Assembly (NCBI GenBank): GCA_037349315.1
Contig: JBAIAC010000026.1
Span: 26,317,501-26,381,500, forward strand
Length of the DNA: 64,000 nucleotides
Reading direction: 5' to 3'
Source: Chelydra serpentina
Taxonomy: Eukaryota; Chordata; Testudines; Chelydridae
The first letter of the stretch is position 1; each line of letters begins with the position of its first letter. Positions 22,475 through 34,214 of the stretch are shown in pieces. Below the pieces are notes generated by a model, which had not been told where the DNA came from, ran no database searches, and worked only from the letters and a program-made list of their open reading frames with translations. The position numbers and the translations under genes are program-made.

Positions 22475-24284
22475 GGATTATATTATTGTTTGAGAGGACA
22501 GATCAGTGTCTGTTGCTATCGTATTTGAAATCCTTTACAATAATAAGATCACCAGTTTCCCCAGATTGAGAATCTTTTGGAAAATACTTCTCGTGGGCTG
22601 GTTAACCATAATGATAAAATGAATAAAATAATAAATAACCAAAACTACAAAAATCTCTGAATTTGGGATAAATCAGGATCTGGATTTTGCCTCATCTCTC
22701 CTGGGTGAGCTATACATTAAGGAATGTTGTCTTCAGATCTGCACTGACCCAGAATATTGTTGAAACACAGAAAAATGCTGGGTGAGTGTTCTCCCTGGAG
22801 TTTTCTATACGGGACCCTCATACAGATACAGTATCTGAGCCACAAACAGAAATGGGAAAGAATATTGAAGAAATAGTAACTCTCCTGGATGTGGGAGAAA
22901 ACCCACAGAGACTGTACGAATGTGAATCCATGCTGATGATAACATACCAACTACTGAGATGATGACAGCTGCAGAAATTGTGGCTGCAGTAATGGAAAAT
23001 AACTGAGGCAGTAAACCTCAAGAAACCCAGAACGATAAAGAGAACAACAGAAGAAAAAAAACCCAAATGATTGAGATGATTAGCAGTCTGGAAATTGTTA
23101 TGTACCGGTTATGAATGCAAGATCAAGACTACATAAGAGCCCTGATTTTACTGTACTCATTTTAGGAGAAGGGGGGAGGGGGGTGGAGCAGGAATCAAAT
23201 CTGACTTTAAAATTATGTAATATTTTGCCTGACAGAACAATTATATTCTACATTTTAAACTGAAGAATTGACAGAAAATTGTATTTAAATGGCAATGGCA
23301 TCGAGAAAACGTTATATTGGGACAGTTCCCAAGGACTTAAATCATGTTTGGGCTCCACCGTGCAAGATGATGTGCAAACATGTAGGAAGGCACACGCTGC
23401 CTTGGAGAGCTCACAAACTAAAGAGAAAAAGAAAACAAACAAGGGAGGGGATGCATGCAGGCAAATCAATCTGGATGATGATAGGTGCATACCTACTTAG
23501 TACCATTTCTTCTTTCTCATTTATAGCACAACTGCTCTGTTCCACATAGGTACAGGCCTTGGGAGAAAGGAACTTGATGGTTTTATCAGGACACAGTAAC
23601 AGATGACAATGACAATCAGTTAATCAATTTCACCCATTGTTGTGTCCCATCATTAGCGAAAACTACTGGACCCCGTCACCATTCCCCATCCCACTATCAC
23701 TGAAAATCTCTGGGCAGGAAAACAATTAACTGTGTACATATTTCAATGTTTACTGTGTACACATCTAGAAGTGCACCGATGAGACAGGCAATTCTTGATG
23801 ATTGGCCTATGTTTAATGATCACTTTTTTTTTATTTGCTCCTCGTTGTGTGAAGATTAGTTATCACACAGAGAGTCCCTAATTAATTAAAAAATATATAA
23901 ACAAACACCAGGTTTCACACTGTTACCCATTACTGAAAGAAGGATATGGAATTTCCTCCTCTTACAGCCTCTGCAGAAGAGTGTTGCTGTGAGAAAAATG
24001 TGTTTTGGAGAGAGAGAAAGGTAGGAGGAAGGTGCCCTCAACAAGGTTTGGATAGTTCAAATAAATTTCAGATAAACATATGAGACAAATTCCATATATA
24101 CCACTGAGTCTAATGCCTGAAAATCAGGGATTAATTTGCTCCCTGAACTTCTGGGTAATCTTTTGAACTGAAACCCCAAATGTAATGAGGTTCATCAGTC
24201 ACTAAGGACTGTGTGTTAAATGGAACAAAATCACTAGAACACTGAACAAAAGAGGACTTGAAATTTACTGTGGAAAAATCATTG
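22475..24284. other. Non-coding DNA, nothing recognised
   Basis: No coding or repeat signal that I can support. Frames at 23.25-23.55 kb are chance overlaps on opposite strands. Confidence 0.45.
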
Positions 24285-24475
24285 AAACCATCAACTCAAT
24301 CAATTATCTCAGAGCACAGCAGCAGTTCAAAAGGCAAAAAGGATGCTGGATTGTATTAGAAGACTCAGAAGAGGGATAGAGTACAAAACCAGAGGTGATG
24401 CTTGCCATATAAGCCCTTTGTTAGACTTCATCTGAAGAACTAGGTATAGCGCTGAGGTCACCATAGCAAAAGATG
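24285..24475 (+). mobile_element. Old CR1 LINE fragment (reverse transcriptase end)
   Basis: The segment carries CAGTTCAAAAGGCAAAAAGG, TGTATTAGAAGACTCAGAAG, ATAGAGTACAAAACCAGAGG and a following TAGACTTCATCTGAAGAACT. These align in order with the CR1 region encoding the KKANRML...RGIEYKTRD...LVRPHLE stretch of the reverse transcriptase. It is more diverged than the copy at 18.2 kb and has no open frame. Confidence 0.6.
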
Positions 24476-26870
24476 GATATTTTGCCACCTCAGGCAATAC
24501 TTTTTCTTTAACAATAATTATTGAGTATGTTTAGGGGAAGGTTTGGTTGCTCTTTTATTATGAGGAAGATTTAATTTCTCTCACCTCAGTTTGTCAATAG
24601 GCATAATGTATAAATTGTTGTATGCACATACATTTTACATAAATTTCCTCTCATTTTAGATTAGAGATGGAATGGAGATCTGTTGATAGGATTCAGGGCA
24701 ACTTAAGCTAGAGATATGGTTCAAGGCTGAACCATGATTTGATATCTGGATTCAACAGTGAAATAATTTTCTCCAAGGAATTTCTTGATTACCCATCATT
24801 GTTTTATCTAAGTACTTCTAACAAGATTTCTGCTACAAATGGTGGATATTTTGGAAATCAGTTGATTTTGCAATATTTCAGCCAACTTGAATGTTAGAGA
24901 TATTTTAAAATCAGCCATTCTTAAGAGATTTCTGCCATCTTATGAGATTTCACCCATACCCAAATAAAAGAGGTTTGGAATCAGAGCCAGAACTATGGAT
25001 GCAGGTTCAGATCGAAGGATATAAGTGTGTGTAACTAAGTAGTCTTGGTTTTGTCTTTAAATTCCTAGAATCTCTACGTGTCTGCAAAGACAGCAGCCAT
25101 TTTGTTCTCAGAATTATTGTAGCTTGCTGTGGTAGAAACCCTCCAACTGTGCTCTCTCATGGAGAAGGTACTTTTGTTTTTTCTTGCTATTTTCTTACAT
25201 CTCAAAAAGTAACTGAAGATTGAAAGTATGTTTTGCTCTTTGGGTATGGAAAACATAACAGGGAGAAAATGAAAAGGAGGAAGAAAGTGGTCTGAGGACA
25301 GTTTCAATTTAGTCTAAGCCACAAGAAAAAGCTTAGTCCAATTTTCTGATCCTCTTTGCCCATCCGTGGTCATGATAATTTCCACATCACAACTGGGGTT
25401 AATCTCCCTCTTCCACTGAAGATGACAAGCATGCAGCATCTTTGGTCTCATGCATAATGCATGAGGTATAAAATATTACACACTATAATTCACATCAAGT
25501 CATATCCTATAGCTGGGGGGAAATAATATTTGACTACTTCACCTTAAATTGCCAGGTGCATTAAAAGGTTAAATTAAAATGCAATTAAAAATATCATCCT
25601 AGTAATGATGTGGGATCCTTAATGTGGAATGTAAAATCGATGACAAAGTCAATTTATTTCAGAAGGGAAAAAAATCTCTTTTCTTTTCTAGCAATCCTAT
25701 TACATTATACTTCAGTGCATTGCTAAACATTGCTCTTACCTTCTACTTTAACAGTGGCAAACTCAGGGGTCTGACATGAAATAGGCTATTTCATCTGAGA
25801 TGGTTTAAGCTGGCCTAAGGAGTGACAAGAGAATATAGCAAGCAGTCAGTGCTAATGACAGCATACCATTTTTATAGACTAAAGGTCGAGCAATGAATTT
25901 CAATTATAGAGTGTCAGGATGCCCAAATGTAGGTACCTGATAACAAGCCTGAAGCTCCAAGCTTCTGCAGATTTCTTCTTTAGAATTTCAATAAAGCTCT
26001 TAGCCTTTAGCAGAGATTTTTTTTTTTACCAGAAGCCAATAGATATAATCTTTTATAAGAAACTCCATCTTTGCTTCCCTTCAGCAAGAATGGTGTAGTA
26101 GCTAAATGAAGCGTGCCTTGAAAGTGTTGTAGCCATGCAATTTTTTTAAACTTGTTTTTATGTTTGTCCCACCCCAACATCTGTATTTGTTTCTTAACCT
26201 GACCATTTTAGAAAACTGTGTTTTTAAATTGAAATATTTAAATAACCAAATTGCTAATGTCGGACAAAGAGGAGAATCTCTCTCTTTCTTTTAGCACAAA
26301 GTTGAAACCATCCTTATACAATTAGGGGTAAATTAGAAACAAGCTAAGCATTTCTAAATGCATTGTTGTAGGTCTGGCGAAATGTCATTAAAGCTGGGGG
26401 TGTAACTGCTGCCCTTCCTTTAAGATAGCTGTAAGAAACAAGTAAGCTCCTTCATAGCAGCTCCCACTTAAAACAAAGGCATATGTGACTCTGCCCAGCA
26501 TGGAAGACTTTGATGGGCATTATTTTGGTGGGGGTGGGGAGCTGGAGAAGCACACAGGAACAGGACTCAGAAAGCAGCACACAGGAACATACAGAGAAGA
26601 GAGTTACATTCACATCCTGAAGAAGCACTGAGTCCAAGGTGCTGAAAGAGGATTGGGGCCATAAGCAAGGAAACTATCTATCTCCTGTAGTTTGGTTCCT
26701 CCTGTGTTCAGGGAAACAGGAGTTTGTACATTCTCTGTAAATAAACAAGGTTATATCAATGGTACCTGACTCCATCATCAATTCTTTCCCCTAACTGGAA
26801 CAACCTGAAAGTCTCCAAATGTATGGCTAACTACTCTGCTCAAAAGGGATTAACGGTATGTTTAGTTAAA
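24476..26870. other. Non-coding DNA, nothing recognised
   Basis: About 2.4 kb of AT-rich DNA with homopolymer T near 26018 and no recognisable element or gene. Confidence 0.45.
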
Positions 26871-26990
26871 GTGTAGTAGCCGTGTTAGTCTGTGTCAGCA
26901 AAATGAAAATAAGAAAGAAAAACTTGTAGCACCTTAGAGACTAACAAATTTATTTCAGCATAAGCTTTCATGGGTTAATACCCACTAGTA
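26871..26990 (+). mobile_element. Penelope-type terminal fragment
   Basis: It begins GTGTAGTAGCCGTGTTAGTC, continues CTTGTAGCACCTTAGAGACT and AAGCTTTCATGGGTTAATAC, and stops at CCCACTA. The last part matches the 3' region of the Penelope-like copy at 8.3 kb (AAGCTTTCGTGGGTGAATAC), and its first part is the terminal motif seen inverted at 59.27 kb. It is a short terminal fragment with no coding part. Confidence 0.6.
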
Positions 26991-28238
26991 CACTCACAAG
27001 CAGAGGCAAAAATAGAAAAGTCATTTGCAAAGACGATTCAGGCCCTGATCCTGCACAAAATGATGCATGCACTTAACTTTAAGGACCCTAAATATTCTCT
27101 ACATCCATTTCCCCAATAGTGGAAATCCAGAATGGGTTTATTAATTGTTGTGTTTTCTCATTCATTCATTTTGTTATTAAGATTTTGTTTTTATGAAAGT
27201 CACCCATCCATTAAAAAAAAACCCACACTTACTAGGTTTAATATTATGTTGTAAATATTTGGATGCAAAAAAGACACTCTCAACAGACCATAAGGAAATA
27301 TTGCCCTTCCCCATCTGGAAAAACATGAGTAGCTAGAAGGTCCTTATCATGGAGAACACAGATCTCATCAAAAATGGCTCAACATTTTTGTGAAAAGGTT
27401 AAAAAAGTTCTATCCCCCCCGCTTTTTTGGGGGGTGGGATGTAGGTGTCCAAATGTCAATGGAACACTTCATTACTTCAGTGTTTCCAACTTTGACATTT
27501 TTTCACCAGCTCCACTGTTAAAATACATTTTGGCCTTTGTCAGACAAATGGAGGAAGGAAATTTCTGACCTGAAGGCCCTCCACTGAAAGATATCATTAC
27601 AGTAGCCCTCAGGTGGTTCAGGGTGTTATCTGTCCTCTTCAGTCTTCTGTGGCCACTCTACATAGTATAGAAGGCAAGCCACAATCTGGCCTAGAATAAT
27701 ATTTACCTGAAGTTATACAGTTGGGCCTTTCTTATCTTGGTGAACTCTTTACCTCAACATTTCATCTTAATTGTGTGTTTCAGCGTGGTCTCTTGACAGA
27801 ATCTCTTGTAGTATTTGACTGAAACCTACTGTGCCAGATCATCCATCCATAAAGCATGGGACCTGTGCAATCTCCTCCCGACAGCTATTAAGACTGCTGA
27901 AGTACCATATGTTCTTAGAAAGAAAAGTGAAGTCTGTGTTATTTCTAGAGGCCAGCAGCTGCAAAGTTCCTGACAGATTTAGCAACAGAGCTCGTTACAA
28001 GATTCTGAGGACAAGACTTTGAAATGCTCTCATGAATGGGACTTTATAAATGTTTTGCTTTGCTTTTGCCTTGACCTCATGCAGGAAGATGATGAAAAGT
28101 TAGGAACATTGCACCATGAATACTTATTAGCTGATCTTAGTTACTGTTTTTAGTAATTTTAGTTTCTTATTAATCTTTTCTCAATTTCTCTTTATTTATG
28201 TCCCTTAGAAATTTTCTTCCTGCATTTCCATATCCTGT
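26991..28238. other. Non-coding DNA, nothing recognised
   Basis: Includes a C7/G6 pair around 27413-27436 that could fold as a small hairpin. No gene or repeat that I can name. Confidence 0.4.
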
Positions 28239-28246
28239 ATCTAAAG
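28239..28246. repeat. Target-site duplication, left copy (ATCTAAAG)
   Basis: Matches ATCTAAAA at 28581-28588 at seven of eight positions. An 8-bp duplication is diagnostic of hAT transposition. Confidence 0.75.
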
Positions 28247-28580
28247 CAGTGGTTTTCAACTTGGGGTCCACAGACTATGTTAAAGGGGTCCACAAAAGTT
28301 GACTATGAAAAAGTTTCAGATCCCAGAACAGGCATTTCATTTTTCTGATCAAAAGTATGTGAATACCTTCACCTCAGATCAAAACCCGGAAGTGTTGTTG
28401 TTACCATAGAAGCCCACAATTTAGTGTCCTTTCTCATGCTGCATTAAATGCCATGCCAAATATGTACAAAATTTATAGTAGAGTTCTGTTTAGTCAGTTT
28501 TCAGCCTAAGACTTCTAAGGCACACCTTCATTTGAAATATTTTAGGGGTCCGCAAATGAAAAAAAGTCTGAAAACCACTG
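28247..28580. mobile_element. hAT-type non-autonomous DNA transposon (334 bp)
   Basis: It starts CAGTGGTTTTCAACTTGGGG and ends TCTGAAAACCACTG. The terminal inverted repeats are 12 bp long and perfect (CAGTGGTTTTCA). The flanks form an 8-bp duplication with one mismatch. Subterminal GGGGTCCACAGACT and GGGGTCCGCAAATG resemble the GGGGTCCGCAGA motif of 'Charlie'-like hAT elements. There is no transposase frame, so the copy depended on an autonomous relative. Confidence 0.85.
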
Positions 28581-28588
28581 ATCTAAAA
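28581..28588. repeat. Target-site duplication, right copy (ATCTAAAA)
   Basis: Pairs with 28239-28246; one mismatch at the last base. Confidence 0.75.
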
Positions 28589-28602
28589 TAAACTTGTGTG
28601 AA

Positions 28603-29390
28603 TAATGGATTTTTCAAGTCACTGGAAATTCCCCAAAATTAATAAATAAATATAATTTTGGTGATGAAATGAAATAAAGCTTTTCAGAATTTTGCAGTAA
28701 ATCAAAAAGTTAAATAAACATTTTGGGTAAAACAAAAGATTTTGCTTTGACAAAATCTTAACATTTGTTTTGAATGTTTTTAAATAAAGAAAAGAAACTT
28801 TGAAACAAAAAGTTGCTTTGAATGCAAAGACAAACACATTTCATTCTGAAAATATTGAAAAAAGTTTCTTTTTTTTTTCATTTTTTAAAAACCAAAATAC
28901 ACTAAATCTCAGGAGGAGATTGCACAGGTCCCATGCTTTGTGGGAAAACCACACTAATTCATTAAATGTTTTGGTGTCTCAGAATCTGCATTTTTCACAA
29001 GAAGTTTTGGATGAAAAATGTCTGCCAACTCTAGAGCTCATTCTCTCAGAGTGTAAATATTGTCTCAGGATTGAGTAGAGCTAGTAGGAGAAACTTGAAT
29101 AGAACCATATTCAGTTGGAATCTGCAGTTCCATTAATATCACCAGAATTTTGTTTCAGAAAAAAATTCAACAAACTTGAAATGTCCCATTTTGACATTTT
29201 TGAAACAAAATAATTTCAATGTTTTTGTTCTGAAAGAACTTTGTTTAGAATATTTTTAAATTTTATATACAAAATAAATAAGTGAAGTCCAAACGAAATG
29301 TTTTCATTAAACTGAAATGATTTTTCCCCAGAATTTTCCTTTCCAGAGTATTTCAAAATTTTTGGTTTTCACTCCAATTTAGACTTGCAA
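28603..29390. repeat. AT-rich interspersed repeat family, one or two copies
   Basis: Two blocks (about 28603-28910 and 29150-29390) are dense in TTTTGAAAC, GAAATTTT and AAAATTTT-type words, for example CATTTTGACATTTTTGAAAC and TTTCAAAATTTTTGG. They match in style the elements at 35918-36305, 37630-38160 and 47773-48195. Exact ends are not visible. Confidence 0.4.
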
Positions 29391-31445
29391 ACTTTGATTC
29401 TTCTATCAAACTGATGTAAATCAGAAGTAAAGCTAATGAAGACTAATTCCAGTATAAAACTCATGTACATGAGAGCACAATGAGACCCTCAAGTGCTTGG
29501 ATAGTATAAAACAATTCAAACAAAGCATGAGCATATTTCATCAGATTTCTTTTCTTTTAAAAAAAAATCTACAGTTAAATGAGTTTTAAGAGTGAAATAC
29601 CCTTTAAAGAGAGACTTCTGCTGATTCAAGTTATGGTGTGGGAGCTGTGAAAGGGCTTTGGTCTTATATATACTGTTTTAGTCTTCATGAATACTAAATT
29701 TTATATTTCCAAGTAATAAGAAAAATAGATCATACCGACTGGAAGCAGTGTTGATGGTAAATGTGACTAGGGCTTCAGGCTAAGCCTATTTCACATGCAA
29801 AATAATTTAAGGCACTTAAATGAAGGAAGAAAAAAAAACCCACATCCATTTTGCTTAGCTCAGCGGTGTGAAACTTCAGAGGGCAAATACTTCTCACCAG
29901 GAGCAAACCGACTTGAAGTGTATTTAAAAAACTCATTTTGGAATTACATTTAGCATCTAGGCCAGCAGTGGGTTTAGTGCAAGCCATTTTGCAGAAAGTA
30001 AAATAATTTGTGAGAGCAAGAGTCCAATGTAACATTGATCTGAGAATATGGGAATGTCCTGTATGACTATTTTTTTTAAAAGTAGAGCATTAATCAATTA
30101 TGAAAGAAAAAAATACGAGTCTTGCACACCTTAGGAGATGGAATCTATATAATACTTCCAAAGCTGAGAGAAAATGCTTTCTACTCATGGCAACTAAATG
30201 AATTTTAATGAGATGAAAGTCATCATATATGCCACAAATCAGCAATGGTAGGCTAGAACAAAGTAAACTTGCCTTAATGGAAAGAGATGCTATGCTATGA
30301 AATTCCTGACAACAAAGAATCTTTCAATAATATCATTATTATTATTCAATAATAATATCTAACTACCTTGAACCACATAATAACAACAGAGGAATGTTAC
30401 AAATCTGGATACCATATAGAAAGTGAAGGAGATTAAATTCATACATATCTCTATTCTAAGTATCATTGTAAAGTTATTTTCTCATGGAGCTTTTGATTAA
30501 CATGAGGTGGGCTTGGGTTGAACAATTTTCATCCAGATGCTGATCGTCTCCCTTCATACCAAATCTTTGGGGTATCTGGATCATGAGCTTTGGTCTGAGC
30601 ACATTTCTTATTGTAATGGATAAGTTTGGAGGGTCCAAACCAAATACGGTTACAGCAGTGCATAATAATATCTGATTTTGCAACTACAAAAATTCAGCAT
30701 CAGTTTAATAACTAGGTTTCTTTTACTTTTCCAGTATAAGAAATAGAAAGTCACTGTTCATTCAAATTAGGAAAAATATTATGTGCATATAGTATTTTTC
30801 TCTTATTATTTAATAAATGTCCCTTACTGTGAATACGAGTGTACAATTGTACAGCATATAATGTCCTTTTCTTATTCAGTTCAGGGACAGGTCAATTGAA
30901 TTGGTGGTAAAGTGATGAATGTCTTAACCTAACATACCCTGTTTTGGGTAATTAGGAACCTAACTTCACTCTGTTAAGTACAATATATGCTCTACTTACA
31001 CCATAGTGAAGTATAGTGTAATTGTATCTTTGTAATTATTTTTTAGGTTCAATAGTCAGCACAAACAGTTAATTTTTCTTAAAGTTTTTTTTACAGTGTG
31101 CAGTTAGTATGAACAGGTCTAGTATTAGAAAATATATGGAACAAAATTGAAATTTGCTAGTTTAAGTTTGCAAAACTCAATCATCAGCATGTGGTTCACA
31201 TGATTTTGTGCAAAATAGTTCATCCCCTGGATGTTTGTGAAAGACTGAAAAGCCACTTTGGCACTTTGAAGGAGGTGAGATTGTGAGAGAGATGGGTACT
31301 GCACACCAAATGTCACATGGCCTCATAAATAAAGTAGAGAACTGAAAATCAGGACATCCCAAGTTTTAGTCAATACTTGCTAAGTGAAGCACCATGAAAG
31401 AATGGGGTCATTACTTAGTAAATACATAATAATTACCTCCTAGTT
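29391..31445. other. Non-coding DNA, nothing recognised
   Basis: AT-rich sequence, with an ATTATTATT cluster near 30330-30355. No gene or repeat that I can name. Confidence 0.45.
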
Positions 31446-31560
31446 TACCAATCTAGAAAATGGAGGCTCCACGAAAAAGTGAAGTGGCATGCCAAGGACA
31501 TAGGGCAAGTCAATATCAGACACACATTTAGATTCCTAGTCCTACAGCATGTCTAATCCC
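31446..31560. repeat. Possible MIR-like fragment
   Basis: The order GAAAATGGAGGCTCCACGAA, AGTGGCATGCCAAGGACATA, then TTAGATTCCTAGTCCTACAG follows the antisense MIR-like core (aaatggaggctcagagag...cttgcccaaggtca...gattcctggtcc). It is strongly diverged, so this is tentative. Confidence 0.35.
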
Positions 31561-33224
31561 CTAAATGTGCCTTGAAAATAAGTCCACTGAACCATGCTGT
31601 ATTCTTGGAAAATGATGACTTGAATTATACTGTATAACCCCATTGTCCTCAATAAGTGTTCTCAGTCACATCTATGTAACCCTACAATTGTCAAACCCTG
31701 CCAAAGTTGAGGGTTTTGCAGGACTGACAGTAGCAAAGTGACCTGTGCACCCTTTGCCTGGCTTGTCAGAAATGGTGTTGCACCCCTTCAAGGGCTATAG
31801 AGCCAGAGAGTTATCTTCTACGGGGAGGCAGTTCCATACCAGGTCAGCATGGGGACATCGATCCATCCCCAACCCCCCACAGGTGACCGGAAGAGAAGGG
31901 GACTATTTTTGTACGTCTATGCCGTAGAAGCTTTCTTTTTCACCAGGCTGAGCAGTAAAGGAGCCTCACCACAGAGAACTTCACATATTGATAATGCTTA
32001 TCAGATGCCTGCAAATGTTGATCTTACTAAATGAATATTTACCTAGTATAGCTGGGTAGGAAGCCCTTGTGATAATTCATACAATGCAATTTTTAAAAAG
32101 GGGGAAAATAGCATGCATGGCTGAATAATTGTCCCACACAATTATTAATTAAGATCCAATAGCTCTTGAGGAACATTAAGCTTGAAACATATTCTACTCT
32201 GCATTCCAAAGGCAGCATTTCTGATTATTCAAAAAAATGTGCACACAGTTAGAAGTTCATGTTATTGGATGAATAAATAATATGGTGAGAGCCCTGAAAA
32301 GAACAATTTGAATAACAAACAAGAAATGTATGGGCATTTAAAATGATTTATTTATAGTGCTAACATTTTAAATTAGATACCTAGATAGAATTTATACAAT
32401 AATTATGGGTAACTGAATATTTTAACTCTTCATTTAATATACTGTACATTTTTAACTGTACACCAATTCCTCTAATAAAATGATGAAAAAATATGCAGCT
32501 CAATGAAGCAGGTTTATAGGACTGTAATCTAAAAATATTAGAGTATTAAGCAATCATTTCATGCTGTTTCTCAGCACATGGATGCAGCAAAATTAAACAA
32601 CTTCAATGCTGTAGAATGGTATCAAAAATAAAAATCAAGCTTAGGTTGCTTTAATTCATCTATAATGCTCCTACAGCACTAAATTCAGAAACATAAATAA
32701 CTATAATTTGAATCTTTTATATATGGACTCATATTCAAGTGTGCAGTTAGTCTAAAGCCAATAGGACTGTTCTGCATTTGCCTAGGCTATGTTACTAGAT
32801 GTGATGTATTTTCATACATTCTATTGCTTTTCATATTAACAAGTTTCTAAATGACAAATACAAAGGGTTGTATTGTATGAGCTCCCTTGGATTTCTTGCG
32901 TTTCACTTTGAGTTGGGAACTGACAAGACCTACCCATGTGACTGCATATTGTGGTGATTTGCATTAGTGGCAATTTTGCTTACGTGTTATTTATAGTAAA
33001 ACCTAAAAAAGTTTATACTCAGTAAAAAGAATGCAGAAAATCAATATTGTCAAAGATAAAAGAACATTAGAAGTCTGACCAGTGAAGCAATTTACTAACA
33101 CATATTAGGCTTAATTCTCATTTACATTAAGGTTACTTTGTACCTTTAGCCCACACTTTTAGGCACTTTTATACAGCCAGACTGTTGTCAAGTGGCCTTA
33201 GTGAAAAGAGAGTTGTGCCCGTTG
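31561..33224. other. Non-coding DNA, nothing recognised
   Basis: A less AT-rich patch at 31700-31980 has no recognisable protein. The rest is AT-rich. Long AT-rich stretches without repeats could include conserved non-coding elements, but that cannot be judged without alignment. Confidence 0.4.
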
Positions 33225-33444
33225 TTATTAATTATCTGTATTTGAGTATCACCTACCAGCCCCATTTAAGACTGGGGGCCCATTTTGCTAGGCACCTTAC
33301 AAACTCATAGTGGCAGTCCCTGTCCCAAAGACCTTAAATCTAAACATACAAGACAAAGGGGTGGCCAAGGCCATAAAACAGGTTAATGCAAGAACCAGGT
33401 CTCCTGAGTCCCAGCCCAGTGCCTTATTTACTAGCTGCCTTGGA
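33225..33444 (-). repeat. Ancient LINE/SINE 3' tail with MIR-like end
   Basis: Plus strand: GGGGGCCCATTTTGCTAGGC, then CAGTCCCTGTCCCAAAGACC and TTAAATCTAAACA. This is the reverse complement of the family at 20155-20290 (GTAAACTCTTTGGGG...ACTGTG). It is followed by ACCAGGTCTCCTGAGTCCCA and GTGCCTTATTTACTAG, the distal part of MIR-like sequences, so both pieces belong to one old composite repeat here. Confidence 0.6.
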
Positions 33445-33668
33445 TGATAAGTCCATCAATGGCTATTAGCCAGGATGGGCAGGGATGGTGTCCCTAGCCT
33501 CTGTTTGCTAGAATCTGGGAATGGGCATAAGGGGGTGGATCACTTGATGATTATCTGTTCTGATCATTCCCTCTGGGGCACCTGGAATTGGTCACTGTCA
33601 GAAGACAGGGTACTGGGCTAGATGGACCTTTGGTCTGACCCAATATGGCTGTTCTTATGTTATGTTAA
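33445..33668 (+). mobile_element. CR1 LINE, 3' UTR end
   Basis: Carries GGCTATTAGCCAGGATGGGC, GTCCCTAGCCTCTGTTTGCT, CATTCCCTCTGGGGCACCTG and TAGATGGACCTTTGGTCTGA, ending GGCTGTTCTTATGTTATG. These are the last roughly 220 bp of a turtle-type CR1. The reverse complement of the same landmarks appears at 50655-50900. Non-coding and 5'-truncated. Confidence 0.85.
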
Positions 33669-34099
33669 ATCAGGCTGCATCACTAAAATGCAGTCTTTGT
33701 TATCATCAAGCTAGTTATAGCTGGTTTAGGAACACACTAAATATATTTCTTATTTCAAATATTCCAAACTAACATATATAGTGAAACATTGGCTTGCAGC
33801 ATAACAATGAGACATAAATCCAGAGGAATTGCAAATGAAAAATCATTAAAATGAAGTTCTCACATTAATAACATTAATCTGTTTGGTTTGGTGGAGACTT
33901 CTGCCATTATAATATGATACACTGCAATGTAATTCAAGCCGTTGCAGAAGACTGCCACTTTAGTGTGACCTCCTGGAGACACACTCTCAGACAGGCTCGG
34001 TGCACGTTGGAGCAAAGAGGAACTCATTCTCTCACAGGGATTAGTTTTGCTGGTTGGTGCGGGGAAAGAGGAGGATGGCACCGTGGTCAGTGCTCGTAC
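33669..34099. other. Non-coding DNA next to the candidate exon
   Basis: No repeat recognised. Base composition becomes less AT-rich from about 33950 toward the candidate exon. Confidence 0.4.
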
Positions 34100-34214
34100 C
34101 TAATGACTGCAATTGTGTTCTTCCCTTCACAAAGCCAGGAGCTGGCAAAATACTTCACTTTGCCGCATTCCGTACCTTTGTACATTTTCTCTGCAACAGA
34201 CACAATCTTGCCTC
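34100..34214 (-). other. Candidate internal exon, unrecognised
   Basis: On the minus strand a pyrimidine-rich stretch (TTTTATTTTTGTTTTCATC) leads to an AG at 34215-34216. An open segment of 115 bp follows, ending TTAG|GTACGA. Its frame reads GGKIVSVAEKMYKG and KVKYFASSWLCEG, a balanced amino-acid mix. Unlike its surroundings the stretch retains several CpGs. The donor is weak, and the frame runs to a stop about 13 nt beyond it. I do not recognise the peptide. A chance frame remains possible. Confidence 0.25.

Noticed and set aside
21355..22479. 5-bp target duplication for the LTR at 21360-22474
   Set aside because: TACAC and GGATT differ. Claiming a duplication would be forced.
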